Shown here: positions 47,153 through 55,666 of the stretch, in pieces | How the letters are laid out: the number at the start of each line of letters is the position of its first letter | Position numbering within the stretch: position 1 is the first letter of the stretch | DNA from: Hydrogenophaga intermedia | Lineage (GTDB): Bacteria; Pseudomonadota; Gammaproteobacteria; Burkholderiales; Burkholderiaceae_C | Direction: 5' to 3' | DNA length: 64,000 bases | Assembly (NCBI RefSeq): GCF_023715105.1 | Contig: NZ_JAMBNO010000015.1 | Span: 62,001-126,000, forward strand | Program-made: the position numbers and the translations under genes | Notes under the pieces: model-generated | The model's input: the letters and a program-made list of their open reading frames with translations, nothing else | Databases searched by the model: none | Told to the model about the DNA's origin: nothing

Positions 47153-48553
47153 TCACCTCACGGGTTCGCGCATCGTCACGAATTCTTCCGCCGCGGTGGG
47201 GTGGATGCCGATGGTGTTGTCGAACACCGCCTTGGTGGCGCCGGCCTTGAGCGCCACCGCAAAGCCCTGCACGATCTCGCCAGCCTCGGCGCCCACCATG
47301 TGCAGGCCCACGACGCGATCGGTTTTCGTGTCCACGACCAGTTTCATCAGTGTGCGTTCACTGCGCCCCGACAGGGTGTGCTTGAGCGCCTTGAACTCGC
47401 TGCGAAACACGGTGACGTCGCCGAACCGCTCGCGCGCCTGCGCCTCGGTGAGGCCCACGGTGCCGATACTCGGGTGCGTGAACACGGCCGTGGGGATGAA
47501 GTCGTAGGCCATATCACGCGGCGCTTTGCCCGGTGCGGGGCCGCACAGCGCGTCCACCACCACCATGGCCTCGCCCAGCGCCACCGGTGTGAGCTGCACG
47601 CGGTTGGTCACGTCGCCGACGGCGCGGATGTGCGGCACGTTGGTCTGGTATTGCGCGTTCACGATCACCTCGCCTCGCGCGCCGGTGGCCACGCCCACAC
47701 GTTCCAGACCTAGGTCTCGCGTGTTGGGCACGCGGCCGGTGGCGTAGAGCACGGCATCGGCCATCACGGTGTTGCCGTCCTCGCATTCCACGCGCAGGCC
47801 TTGTCCCGTCTTGCGGATGTCGACCACGCCGGCGTTCAGGCGCAGGTCCACGCCGGCCTTCACCATTTCGGCCGCGGCGAAGTGGCGGATCTCGTCGTCG
47901 AAGCCGCGCAGCACCTGCTCGCCGCGGTAGAGCTGGGTCACGTTTGCGCCCAGGCCGTTGAAGATCGAGGCGAACTCGCAGGCGATGTAGCCGCCGCCGA
48001 CGATGAGCAGGCGCTTCGGGAACGGGTCGAGGTCGAACACCTCGTTGCTGGTGATGACGTGCTCGCGCCCGCTGAAGTGCGGCACGTGCGGTGTGCCGCC
48101 GGTGGCGATCAGGATGTTCGCTGCACTGAAGCGGCGGTGCCCGGGCGAGCCATCGGCGTTGAGCGTGGCCAGTTCGATCTCGTGATCGCCCACCAGGCGC
48201 GCAAAGCCGTCGAGCTGCGTGACGCCCGCGCCGCGCAGCAGGTTGGCATAGACGCCGTTCAGGCGCGCGATCTCCTTCGCGCGGTTGGCCTTGAGCGTGG
48301 CCCAGTCGAACGTGGTTTCACCCACCTGCCAGCCGAAGCCGCGTGCCTCCTCGAAGGCCTCGCTGTAGTGCGCCGCGTAGCTGTAGAGCTTCTTGGGAAT
48401 GCAGCCCACGTTCACGCAGGTGCCGCCCAGGCCGTCGGTGCCCAGCACCTCGGCCAGGGCCACGCGCAGGCCGCGCTGTGCGGCCATGCGCGCGGCGCGC
48501 ACGCCACCGCTGCCACCGCCGATGACGAAAAGATCGAAGTCGAATGCGCTCAT
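47153..48553 (-). CDS. gor: Glutathione-disulfide reductase
   Basis: A 466-residue FAD enzyme that reduces glutathione disulfide with NADPH. The FAD motif is 'DLFVIGGGSGGVRAARMAAQ', the redox pair is Cys46/Cys51 in 'GGTCVNVGCIPKKLYSYAAH', the nucleotide site is 'LLIVGGGYIACEFASIFNGLG', and the catalytic His is in 'GIHPTAAEEFVTMREP'. The KKLYSYA pattern after the redox Cys separates it from lipoamide dehydrogenase. The ATG at 48553 gives the normal length. It converges on the MgtC-type gene with a 25-base gap. Confidence 0.95.
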   Translation of the reverse strand: MSAFDFDLFVIGGGSGGVRAARMAAQRGLRVALAEVLGTDGLGGTCVNVGCIPKKLYSYAAHYSEAFEEARGFGWQVGETTFDWATLKANRAKEIARLNGVYANLLRGAGVTQLDGFARLVGDHEIELATLNADGSPGHRRFSAANILIATGGTPHVPHFSGREHVITSNEVFDLDPFPKRLLIVGGGYIACEFASIFNGLGANVTQLYRGEQVLRGFDDEIRHFAAAEMVKAGVDLRLNAGVVDIRKTGQGLRVECEDGNTVMADAVLYATGRVPNTRDLGLERVGVATGARGEVIVNAQYQTNVPHIRAVGDVTNRVQLTPVALGEAMVVVDALCGPAPGKAPRDMAYDFIPTAVFTHPSIGTVGLTEAQARERFGDVTVFRSEFKALKHTLSGRSERTLMKLVVDTKTDRVVGLHMVGAEAGEIVQGFAVALKAGATKAVFDNTIGIHPTAAEEFVTMREPVR

Positions 48554-48673
48554 GCCCGCAATGGTAGGCCGCCCGGTGCGGACTTGCCTCGCGCCCCGCC
48601 AAGGACCCGGCGCGCGCGGGGCCATGGCGAACACCCGGTGCGCGGCGTGGCGCATCTGCCCACAATGCGCGCC

Positions 48674-49324
48674 ATGGCAACCCAGGCGCAGGCAAGCACG
48701 TCGGACGACGGTCTGGCGGTGGGCCGGCGCACGCAGCCCGCGATCGACTACGCCGACGAAGGCAGCGTGCAGCGCCTGGGTGCGGAGATCGCTCAACGAC
48801 TGGGCGAGGAAGGGCGCGCGCTGCGCACCCTGATCGTGGCCACCGGCGTGCTGCACGAGGGCGAACAGGTGCGGCCCGAGCGCAGCTGGCAACACCTGCA
48901 GGCCGAGGCACTGCAGAGAGTGTTCCTGATCAACACCGTGGGCCCGGCGCTGGTGATGCGCCACCTGCTGCCGCTGTTGCCGCGCCAGGGGCGCTGCGTG
49001 GCGGCGTTCCTGTCGGCGCGCGTGGGCAGCATCGGCGACAACCGCCTGGGCGGCTGGTACGCCTACCGGGCGTCGAAGGCCGCGCTGAACCAGCTCGTGC
49101 GCACCGCATCGATCGAACTCGCGCGCCGCAACAAGGCGGCGCTGTGCGTGGCGCTGCACCCGGGCACGGTGGACACCGGCTTGTCAAAACCCTTCGCCAA
49201 GGCCGGCCTGGACGTGCGCCCCCCCGAGGTGGCGGCCGCCGACCTGCTGCGCGTGATCGACGGCCTGGGCGAGGGCAGCAGCGGATGCTTCTTCGATCAC
49301 CAGGGTCTGGAAGTGCCCTGGTGA
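48674..49324 (+). CDS. SDR-family oxidoreductase lacking its N-terminal nucleotide-binding motif
   Basis: A 216-residue protein of the short-chain dehydrogenase family, C-factor/CsgA-like. The catalytic set is present in 'AAFLSARVGSIGDNRLGGWY' followed by AYRASKAALNQ, giving Ser, Tyr and Lys (YxxxK). However, the expected GxxxGxG dinucleotide-binding loop of the first beta-alpha unit is missing: the sequence starts at the level of the second strand ('TQPAIDYADEGSVQRLG'). No such motif is found in any upstream codon of this frame. About 25-30 residues appear lost. The start could also be at 48665. It may be inactive or bind cofactor differently. Confidence 0.75.
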   Translation: MATQAQASTSDDGLAVGRRTQPAIDYADEGSVQRLGAEIAQRLGEEGRALRTLIVATGVLHEGEQVRPERSWQHLQAEALQRVFLINTVGPALVMRHLLPLLPRQGRCVAAFLSARVGSIGDNRLGGWYAYRASKAALNQLVRTASIELARRNKAALCVALHPGTVDTGLSKPFAKAGLDVRPPEVAAADLLRVIDGLGEGSSGCFFDHQGLEVPW

Positions 49325-49328
49325 GCCC

Positions 49329-50186
49329 TTAGTAGGTGTAGACGCCGCGGCCGGTCTTGCGGCCCAGCCAGCCCGCGGCCACCATTTCCTTCAGCAGCGG
49401 GGCGGGGCGGTACTTGCTGTCATTGAACTCGGCCATGTAGACGTTCATCACAGCCAGGCACACGTCCAGACCGATCATGTCGGCCAGCGCGAGCGGGCCG
49501 ATCGGCTGGTTGGTGCCGAGCTTCATGCCGGCGTCGATGTCTTCGGGGGTGGCGATGCCTTCGGCCAGCACGAAGAAGGCTTCGTTGATCATCGGCACGA
49601 GGATGCGGTTGACCACGAAGCCGGGTGCGTTCTTCACGGTGATGGGCGACTTGCCCAGCGCCTCGGCCAGGGCTTTGACCGTGTGGTGCGTGGCGTCGCT
49701 GGTCTGCAGGCCGCGGATGATCTCCACCAGCGCCATCATGGGCACGGGGTTGAAGAAGTGCATGCCGATGAAACGGTCGGCGCGTTGCGTGGCGGCGGCC
49801 AGCTTGGTGATGCTGATCGAGCTGGTGTTGGTGGCCACGATCACCTCGGGCGCGAGCAGCGCGTCGAGCTGCTGCAGGATCTTCACCTTCAGTGCCTCGT
49901 TTTCGGTGGCGGCCTCGATCACGAGCTGCGCGCCCTTCAGTTCCTCGTAGTTCGTGCTTGTCTTGATCCGTGCGAGCGCCTGCGCCTTGCCTTCGGCCGT
50001 GAGTTTTTCTTTCTTGATCAGCCGGTCCAGGCTGCCGGCCACGGTGGCCATGCCTTTGTCGAGCGCTGCCTGCGCAATGTCGACCATGACCACGCGAATG
50101 CCACTGGTGGCACAGGCCTGGGCGATGCCGTTGCCCATGGTGCCCGAGCCGATGATGCCGACGGTCTGGATGCGATTGCTGCTCAT
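49329..50186 (-). CDS. paaH: 3-hydroxybutyryl-CoA dehydrogenase
   Basis: A 285-residue NAD(P)-dependent 3-hydroxyacyl-CoA dehydrogenase. The Rossmann motif is 'VGIIGSGTMGNGIAQACA', the catalytic region 'RADRFIGMHFFNPVPMMALV', and the C-terminal domain 'NAPGFVVNRILVPMINEAFF' to 'GWLGRKTGRGVYTY'. It interconverts 3-hydroxybutyryl-CoA and acetoacetyl-CoA in fatty acid or branched-chain breakdown, or PHB metabolism. It is a stand-alone gene, with no hydratase or thiolase beside it. Gene naming (paaH or hbd) varies between genomes. Confidence 0.95.
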   Translation of the reverse strand: MSSNRIQTVGIIGSGTMGNGIAQACATSGIRVVMVDIAQAALDKGMATVAGSLDRLIKKEKLTAEGKAQALARIKTSTNYEELKGAQLVIEAATENEALKVKILQQLDALLAPEVIVATNTSSISITKLAAATQRADRFIGMHFFNPVPMMALVEIIRGLQTSDATHHTVKALAEALGKSPITVKNAPGFVVNRILVPMINEAFFVLAEGIATPEDIDAGMKLGTNQPIGPLALADMIGLDVCLAVMNVYMAEFNDSKYRPAPLLKEMVAAGWLGRKTGRGVYTY

Positions 50187-50352
50187 GCGGAAAACCTCGT
50201 GGGGAAATGAAGATGGCGGAAAGGGAAAACCCGCGTCGCGCGGGCGTCTTGGCTAGGCGCGCCTGCCTAAACCGGTGCCGGGCGCGCGTGCTAACTTGCT
50301 CTTCGATTGTCGCGCAGCCATGCTGCGCTGCAGCGACTCTGGAGACACCTGC

Positions 50353-52065
50353 ATGTACGACGTGATCATTGTGGGCGGCGGCTCGGCCGGCTGCGTGCTG
50401 GCCGGGCGGCTCAGCGAAGACCCCCAACTGCGCGTGGCGCTGATCGAGGCCGGCCCGCCGGACCGCAGCGTGCTCATCCACTGCCCCGCGGGGCTGGCGC
50501 TGCTGGCCAAGAACGGGCAGGCCAACTGGTGCCTGGAGACGGTGCCGCAACCCGGGCTGAACGGCCGGCGCGGTTACCAGCCGCGTGGCAAGGTGCTTGG
50601 CGGCTCAAGCTCCGTCAACGCCATGATTTACGCCCGCGGGCACGCCAGCGACTACGACGCGTGGGCCGCCGAGGGCAACCCCGGTTGGGCCTGGGCCGAC
50701 GTGCTGCCGTACTTCAAGCGCGCCGAGCACAACGAGCGCGGCGCCGATGCCTGGCATGGCACGGGCGGGCCGCTCAACGTGAAGGACCTCACCAGCCCCA
50801 ACCCGTTCGTCGCGCATTTCGTGGCCGCTGGCCGGGAGGCGGGTCAGCCGGTGAACCCCGATTTCAACGGGGCAGAGCAGGAAGGCGTGGGCCCCTATCA
50901 GGTGACACACAAGGACGGCGAGCGCTTCAGCGCGGCCAAGGCCTACCTCACCCCGCACCTGGGTCGGCCCAACCTCACGGTGATCACCGATGCGTTGGTG
51001 ATGCGCGTGGTGATGGACGAGGAGCCCGAAGAGGCTGGCGGCGCACCGCGCGCCGTGGCGGTGGAGTACCGCGCGCAGGGGGGGCGTGGGCCGCTGCAGA
51101 TCGTGCGCTGCAAGGAAGGCGGCGAGGTGGTGTTGAGCGCTGGCGCCTTCGGCTCGCCCCAGTTGCTCATGCTCTCGGGCATCGGCCCGGCCGAGCATCT
51201 GCAGCAACACGGCATCCACGTGGTGCACCCGTTGCCCGGCGTCGGGCAGAACCTGCACGACCACGTGGACGTGGTGCAGGTGGTCAACGCGCCGCGCGCC
51301 ACCGAACTCTTCGGCCTGTCGTTCAAGGGGGTGGTCGCCGCGTTGCGCGGCATCGTGGAATGGCGCCGTGCGCGCACCGGCCTGCTCACCACCAACTTCG
51401 CCGAAGCCGGGGGCTTCATCAAGAGTGCGCCCGACGAGGCGATCCCCGATCTGCAACTGCACTTCGTGATCGGCAAGCTGGTGGACCACGGCCGCAAGAC
51501 GGTGTTCGGCCACGGCTTTTCATGTCACGTTTGCCTGCTGCGCCCGAAGAGCCGCGGCTCGCTGCGCCTGGCCAGCCGCGACCCGCAGGTGGCGCCGCTG
51601 ATCGACCCCGCCTTTTTGCAAGACCCGGATGACATGGCGCGACTGGTGCGCGGCTTCAAGCTCATGCGTCGGCTCTTGCAGCAACCGGCGCTGGCGCGAT
51701 TCGGTGGCACCGAGTCGCGCGCCTCGGCCGATGCGCAGAGCGACGCGCAGATCGAGCAGTTCATCCGCGGGCACGCCGACACCATTTACCACCCGGTGGG
51801 CACGTGCCGCATGGGCAATGGCGCCGACGCGGTGGTGGATGCCGAGTTGCGTGTGCACGGCGTGCAGGGCCTGCGCGTGGTCGATGCGTCGGTGATGCCG
51901 CGCATCGTGGGTGGCAACACCAACGCGCCGGTGATCATGGTGGCGGAGAAGGCGGTCGATATGATCCGCGCCGCACGCCGCGCCGCGGCGACATCACCGG
52001 AGACAGCCCATGATCCTGGAACACGCGGACATCCGCATCGATCCGTCGCAGGCCTCGGCGTTTGA
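50353..52065 (+). CDS. GMC family FAD-dependent oxidoreductase (choline/alcohol dehydrogenase-like)
   Basis: A 570-residue flavoprotein of the glucose-methanol-choline family. The FAD-binding start is 'YDVIIVGGGSAGCVLAGRL'. 'VLGGSSSVNAMIYARGHASD' and 'LSAGAFGSPQLLMLSGIGPA' are the two GMC signatures. The C-terminal 'YHPVGTCRMG' and 'VGGNTNAPVIMVAEKAVDMI' supply the catalytic His and Asn. GGAG precedes the ATG at 50353. It should oxidise an alcohol; substrate not identifiable. Its last 56 bases overlap the following small monooxygenase gene, so the final 20 or so residues are probably not conserved. Confidence 0.9.
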   Translation: MYDVIIVGGGSAGCVLAGRLSEDPQLRVALIEAGPPDRSVLIHCPAGLALLAKNGQANWCLETVPQPGLNGRRGYQPRGKVLGGSSSVNAMIYARGHASDYDAWAAEGNPGWAWADVLPYFKRAEHNERGADAWHGTGGPLNVKDLTSPNPFVAHFVAAGREAGQPVNPDFNGAEQEGVGPYQVTHKDGERFSAAKAYLTPHLGRPNLTVITDALVMRVVMDEEPEEAGGAPRAVAVEYRAQGGRGPLQIVRCKEGGEVVLSAGAFGSPQLLMLSGIGPAEHLQQHGIHVVHPLPGVGQNLHDHVDVVQVVNAPRATELFGLSFKGVVAALRGIVEWRRARTGLLTTNFAEAGGFIKSAPDEAIPDLQLHFVIGKLVDHGRKTVFGHGFSCHVCLLRPKSRGSLRLASRDPQVAPLIDPAFLQDPDDMARLVRGFKLMRRLLQQPALARFGGTESRASADAQSDAQIEQFIRGHADTIYHPVGTCRMGNGADAVVDAELRVHGVQGLRVVDASVMPRIVGGNTNAPVIMVAEKAVDMIRAARRAAATSPETAHDPGTRGHPHRSVAGLGV

Positions 52066-52309
52066 AGAGGCCATCCTGCGCGGCGTGAACACCGTCATCG
52101 CGCACGCCAAAGGCTTCAAGGGCTTCAAGGTCAACCGCAGCATCGAAAGCCCGGGCCGCTACCTGCTGATGATCTACTGGGACACCCTGGAAGACCACAC
52201 CGTGGGCTTTCGCGGTTCTGCGGCGTTCGCGCAATGGCGCGCCATCGTCGGCCCGTTCTTCGCACAGCCCCCGGTGGTGGAGCACCTCGAACTCGTGGGC
52301 AAGAGCTGA
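52010..52309 (+). CDS. Antibiotic biosynthesis monooxygenase (ABM) domain protein
   Basis: A 99-residue single-domain protein of the ABM ferredoxin-like fold ('ILEHADIRIDPSQASAFEEA', 'AKGFKGFKVNRSIESPGRYL', 'LMIYWDTLEDHTVGFRGS'). Such proteins act as small dimeric monooxygenases or as ligand-binding partners. The gene starts inside the end of the GMC oxidoreductase gene in another frame, implying co-translation and a related job. No catalytic residue assignment is possible from sequence alone. Confidence 0.85.
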   Translation: MILEHADIRIDPSQASAFEEAILRGVNTVIAHAKGFKGFKVNRSIESPGRYLLMIYWDTLEDHTVGFRGSAAFAQWRAIVGPFFAQPPVVEHLELVGKS

Positions 52310-52409
52310 GGGCGCTGTCGGGCGTCATCGATACCCCAGCGGGTTACCCGCGGATCGCACTCCTAGACTCGTGGGCCCGCCCGCTGAGGCACGCTGTCTG
52401 GAGTTCCCC

Positions 52410-53405
52410 TTGATACGAGTCTTCGCTGCATTGGCCTGCGCCCTGCTGCTGTTCGCTTGCGCGATGCCCGCCAACCAGGGCCACTCCGAGATCATCACGG
52501 TGGTCAAGGTGTCCCCTCTGCCGTGGTTCGACCGCATGGCCGAAGGCGTGCGCGCATTCGAGGCGGGCGCCAACGGCTGGCAGGCGCGCCAGATCGGCCC
52601 GTCGCGCGCCGAGCCACATCTTCAGGCCGCACTGCTGGACGATCTGCTGCGGGATCGGCCGCCGCGCGCGCTGGCCATTGTGCCCACCGACCCGGCCGCG
52701 GTGGAAGCGGCCGCGCAGCGTGCCATGGCCCGCGGCATCGTGGTGGTGACCCACGAAGCCGACAGCCAGCTCAACACCCATGCCGATCTTGAGCCATTTG
52801 ATCACGCGGCCTTCGGCGCGGCGCTCAACGAGCGGTTGGCCGCCTGCATGGGCGGGCAGGGTCAATGGACGACGTTCGTGGGCACGCGGGGCAGCCGCAC
52901 GCACCGGCGCTGGATCGACGCCGCGCACGCCAATGCACAGCGGCATTCCGGATTGCGGCTGATCGAGCCCCTGAACGAATCGAACGATGACGCCGAGCAG
53001 GCCTATCGGATCGCCCGTGCGCTGTTGCAGCGTCACCCCGAACTGCGCGGTTTCCAGGGGGCCGCCTCCAGTGACGTGATCGGCATCGGCCGCGCGGTGC
53101 AGGAAGCCGGTCGCAGCGGTCAGGTCTGCGTGGTGGGCACGGGGCTTCCTTCGCGCAGCCGCGCCCTGCTGGAAGCCGGCGTCGTCGAAGCCATCGGCTT
53201 CTGGGACCCGCGCGATGCTGGCCTGGCGCTCAACCGCCTTGCGCAGCGTCTTGTGCAGGGCCAGCCACCTTCCGATGGCATGGACCTCGGTGTCGAGGGT
53301 TACCGCAAAGTGCGCGTGCGCCCCGGGCCTGGTCGTGGTGTCATCGTCACGGGCGACGCCGGGGTCATCGCCGATCGCAACGGCGCCCGGGGCTACCCTT
53401 TCTGA
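52410..53405 (+). CDS. Orphan sugar/AI-2-type substrate-binding lipoprotein (Peripla_BP_4)
   Basis: A 331-residue periplasmic binding protein with a TTG start chosen because GGAG lies 6 bases upstream and the lipoprotein signal begins there. The lipobox is LFAC ('ACALLLFACAMPANQG'). The body follows the pattern of LsrB/RhaS-like receptors: 'ITVVKVSPLPWFDRMAEGVR', 'RALAIVPTDPAAVEAAAQRA', 'RGFQGAASSDVIGIGRAVQE' and 'GVVEAIGFWDPRDAGLALNR'. No ATPase or permease gene is adjacent. It could serve a distant ABC system or act as a sensor domain partner. The ligand, whether sugar, AI-2 or other, is unknown. Confidence 0.8.
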   Translation: MIRVFAALACALLLFACAMPANQGHSEIITVVKVSPLPWFDRMAEGVRAFEAGANGWQARQIGPSRAEPHLQAALLDDLLRDRPPRALAIVPTDPAAVEAAAQRAMARGIVVVTHEADSQLNTHADLEPFDHAAFGAALNERLAACMGGQGQWTTFVGTRGSRTHRRWIDAAHANAQRHSGLRLIEPLNESNDDAEQAYRIARALLQRHPELRGFQGAASSDVIGIGRAVQEAGRSGQVCVVGTGLPSRSRALLEAGVVEAIGFWDPRDAGLALNRLAQRLVQGQPPSDGMDLGVEGYRKVRVRPGPGRGVIVTGDAGVIADRNGARGYPF

Positions 53406-53426
53406 TGTCTTCGCTGCGCCACCCCG

Positions 53427-54368
53427 TCAAGCACGTGGCGCGGATTTGCGCATCAGCGTCGATTTGCCAAACAGGCTTTCGATGAGATCGACCGCGAGTT
53501 CCGCTGTGCGGTTGCGCACGTCGAGCGCGGGGTTGAGCTCCATCACGTCGAGCGAGGCCAGGCGTCCGGTGTCGGCAATCATCTCCATGCACAGCTGCGC
53601 CTCGCGGTAGGTGGGGCCACCGGGCACGGTGGTGCCCACGCCGGGCGCGATCTCGGGGTCCAGGAAGTCGACGTCGAAGCTCACGTGCAGGTGGGTGTTC
53701 GCGTCGACCCCTGCCAGCGCCTGCTCCATGGTGTGTCGCATGCCCATCTCGTCGATGTAGCGCATGTCGAACACCTCCAGGCCATGCTCGTGCACCAGTC
53801 GCTTCTCGCCCGGGTCCACGCTGCGGATGCCGATCTGGCGCACCACGTCGGGCGTGATGGCCGGCACGTGCCCACCGATACCTGTGAGCGCCGCCGGACC
53901 CAGGCCGCACAGCAGGGCCACCGGCATGCCGTGGATGTTGCCGCTGGGTGTCAGTGCTGCGGTGTTGAAGTCGGCATGCGCGTCGAGCCAGAGCACGCGC
54001 AGTTTGCGCCCCACCGTGCGGCAGTGGCGCGCCACGGCACTGATCGATCCCAACCCGAGGCAGTGATCGCCGCCAAGCACGATGGGCAAGCGGCCCTGTT
54101 GCAACTCGTCGAACACGGCCGCATGCAGCGTGTGGTTCCAGGCCATGACCTCGTCGATGTGGCGGTAGCCATCGATCGGCGGTTGCCAGGGGTTGGCCGG
54201 GCCGTTCAGATTGCCGCGGTCGACCACCTGCAGGCCTTGTGCTGCCAGCACCCCCCCGATGCCGGCAACGCGCAGCGCCTCGGGCCCCATGGAGGCGCCG
54301 CGCGCGCCAGCGCCGATGTCGGTGGGCACACCGATGAGGCTGACGGGTGGGGTGGCGAGTGGGTGCAT
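53427..54368 (-). CDS. rocF: Arginase
   Basis: A 313-residue manganese enzyme that hydrolyses arginine to ornithine and urea. Metal ligands appear in 'LPIVLGGDHCLGLGSISAV', 'VLWLDAHADFNTAALTPSGN' and 'HVSFDVDFLDPEIAPGVG'; the substrate region 'GNIHGMPVALLCGLG' is typical of arginase rather than agmatinase. The start at 54368 (MHPLATPPVSLIGVPTDIG) gives the standard N-terminus. It converges on the orphan binding protein and is divergent from the DUF6352 gene across 176 bases, in which I see no clear operator. Confidence 0.92.
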   Translation of the reverse strand: MHPLATPPVSLIGVPTDIGAGARGASMGPEALRVAGIGGVLAAQGLQVVDRGNLNGPANPWQPPIDGYRHIDEVMAWNHTLHAAVFDELQQGRLPIVLGGDHCLGLGSISAVARHCRTVGRKLRVLWLDAHADFNTAALTPSGNIHGMPVALLCGLGPAALTGIGGHVPAITPDVVRQIGIRSVDPGEKRLVHEHGLEVFDMRYIDEMGMRHTMEQALAGVDANTHLHVSFDVDFLDPEIAPGVGTTVPGGPTYREAQLCMEMIADTGRLASLDVMELNPALDVRNRTAELAVDLIESLFGKSTLMRKSAPRA

Positions 54369-54544
54369 GCAAACGTGCCCGGTGCGGGTCTGGTGGGTCG
54401 GCGGCTGCCGGGGGCACCCGCCACGCTTGGCATCGATTGTCACATCCGGGCTGGCCGGGCGCGTGACGGTGCGATCCCGTCGACTCCTCGGCACCAGAGC
54501 CCGACCTCGCGCCAGGCGCCGCGGGCGTGACCCACAATCGCGGC

Positions 54545-55666
54545 ATGAGCAGTGGCGCAACCCTTCCCCCTTCGCAACCCTGGCCAGCCTGTGGCGCGCA
54601 GCACCTCGTGAGCGACGCGCGCGGCTGGCACCAGCCCACGCCCGACTACTGGCGCGTCTGGCTGCAACGGCCCGAACTGGCCCTCGTGCCCGAATCCTGC
54701 GTGGCCGAGCGCGCCTTGCACGAGGCCATGCTCGACGACCCGCTGCGCAGCGTGATCGCCGGCCAGATCGAGGCCATGCTCGACGCCGACGTGCGCGAGA
54801 ACTGGCGTCACTTCCTGGCCCTGCGCGACGCGGTGCAACGCGCCGGTACGCTGGAGGCCGCGTGGGCGGGCTTTTTCGAGCGCGGCGCGATCGCGCTGCC
54901 GCCGTTGTTCCTTGATCTGCTGGTGCAGGCCATGCTCGTGCGCGTGCTGGCGGGCGAGACGGACGCCCAGGTGTGGCGTGCGGCCGAGCTGCTGTTCCGG
55001 CGCCAGCGCGTGCAGTTGCACGCCGGCCGCGTACTCGCGGGCGATGCCGACACGCTGGACCACCTCAATCAAACCGCCGGGCTGGGCAGCATCGGCGCGC
55101 TGCTCAAGCAGGCGGGCGCCGCCCTGCGCGGTGTGGATCTGCAGGTGCTGGGCGCCGACAACGCCGCGCACTACCTTCAGGACCTGCACCGATCGACCGA
55201 CCACCGATACCTGCTCGACCTTACGCACACGGTGCAGCAGGCGCTGCCCCATGGGCTGGTGCTGAGCATGAACCGCGCGGATTCGGGCCTGAAGGCGCTG
55301 GCGCGTGTGCTGCAGCGCTGGGTGACGCACCTGCACGGCGTGCTGGTGGAGATCGAACCCTTGTCGCGCGTGGACGATGCCGCCTGGCGCTGGCACGTCG
55401 GGCTCGATGTGGAGGCCACCGCACTGCTCAACGATCTCTACCAGGGCAAGAGCCTGAGCGAGGCGCGCCAGCGCCGCCTCATCAGCCTGTTCCGCCTGCG
55501 CTTTGCCGACCCGGCGCAGCAGCGCGAGGACGTGCGGGGCAAGCCGGTCTACCTGGGCCTGGCCATGACGGCCGAAGGCCTGCTGCGCCTGAAACCGCAG
55601 AATATGCTGCTCAACCTGCCCGTCGCCAGCGCAGCGGACGCGCTCAGCCCGAGCTCGGCGCCCTGA
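54545..55666 (+). CDS. DUF6352 family protein
   Basis: A 373-residue cytoplasmic protein of a betaproteobacterial family of unknown function (DUF6352 by recollection of its layout). It is mostly helical, with an N-terminal 'HLVSDARGWHQPTPDYWRVW' and 'RPELALVPESCVAERALHEA' and a later 'GKPVYLGLAMTAEGLLRLKP'. No membrane segment or catalytic motif is evident. I chose the ATG at 54545. The last 23 bases overlap the convergent diacylglycerol-kinase-like gene. Confidence 0.8.
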   Translation: MSSGATLPPSQPWPACGAQHLVSDARGWHQPTPDYWRVWLQRPELALVPESCVAERALHEAMLDDPLRSVIAGQIEAMLDADVRENWRHFLALRDAVQRAGTLEAAWAGFFERGAIALPPLFLDLLVQAMLVRVLAGETDAQVWRAAELLFRRQRVQLHAGRVLAGDADTLDHLNQTAGLGSIGALLKQAGAALRGVDLQVLGADNAAHYLQDLHRSTDHRYLLDLTHTVQQALPHGLVLSMNRADSGLKALARVLQRWVTHLHGVLVEIEPLSRVDDAAWRWHVGLDVEATALLNDLYQGKSLSEARQRRLISLFRLRFADPAQQREDVRGKPVYLGLAMTAEGLLRLKPQNMLLNLPVASAADALSPSSAP

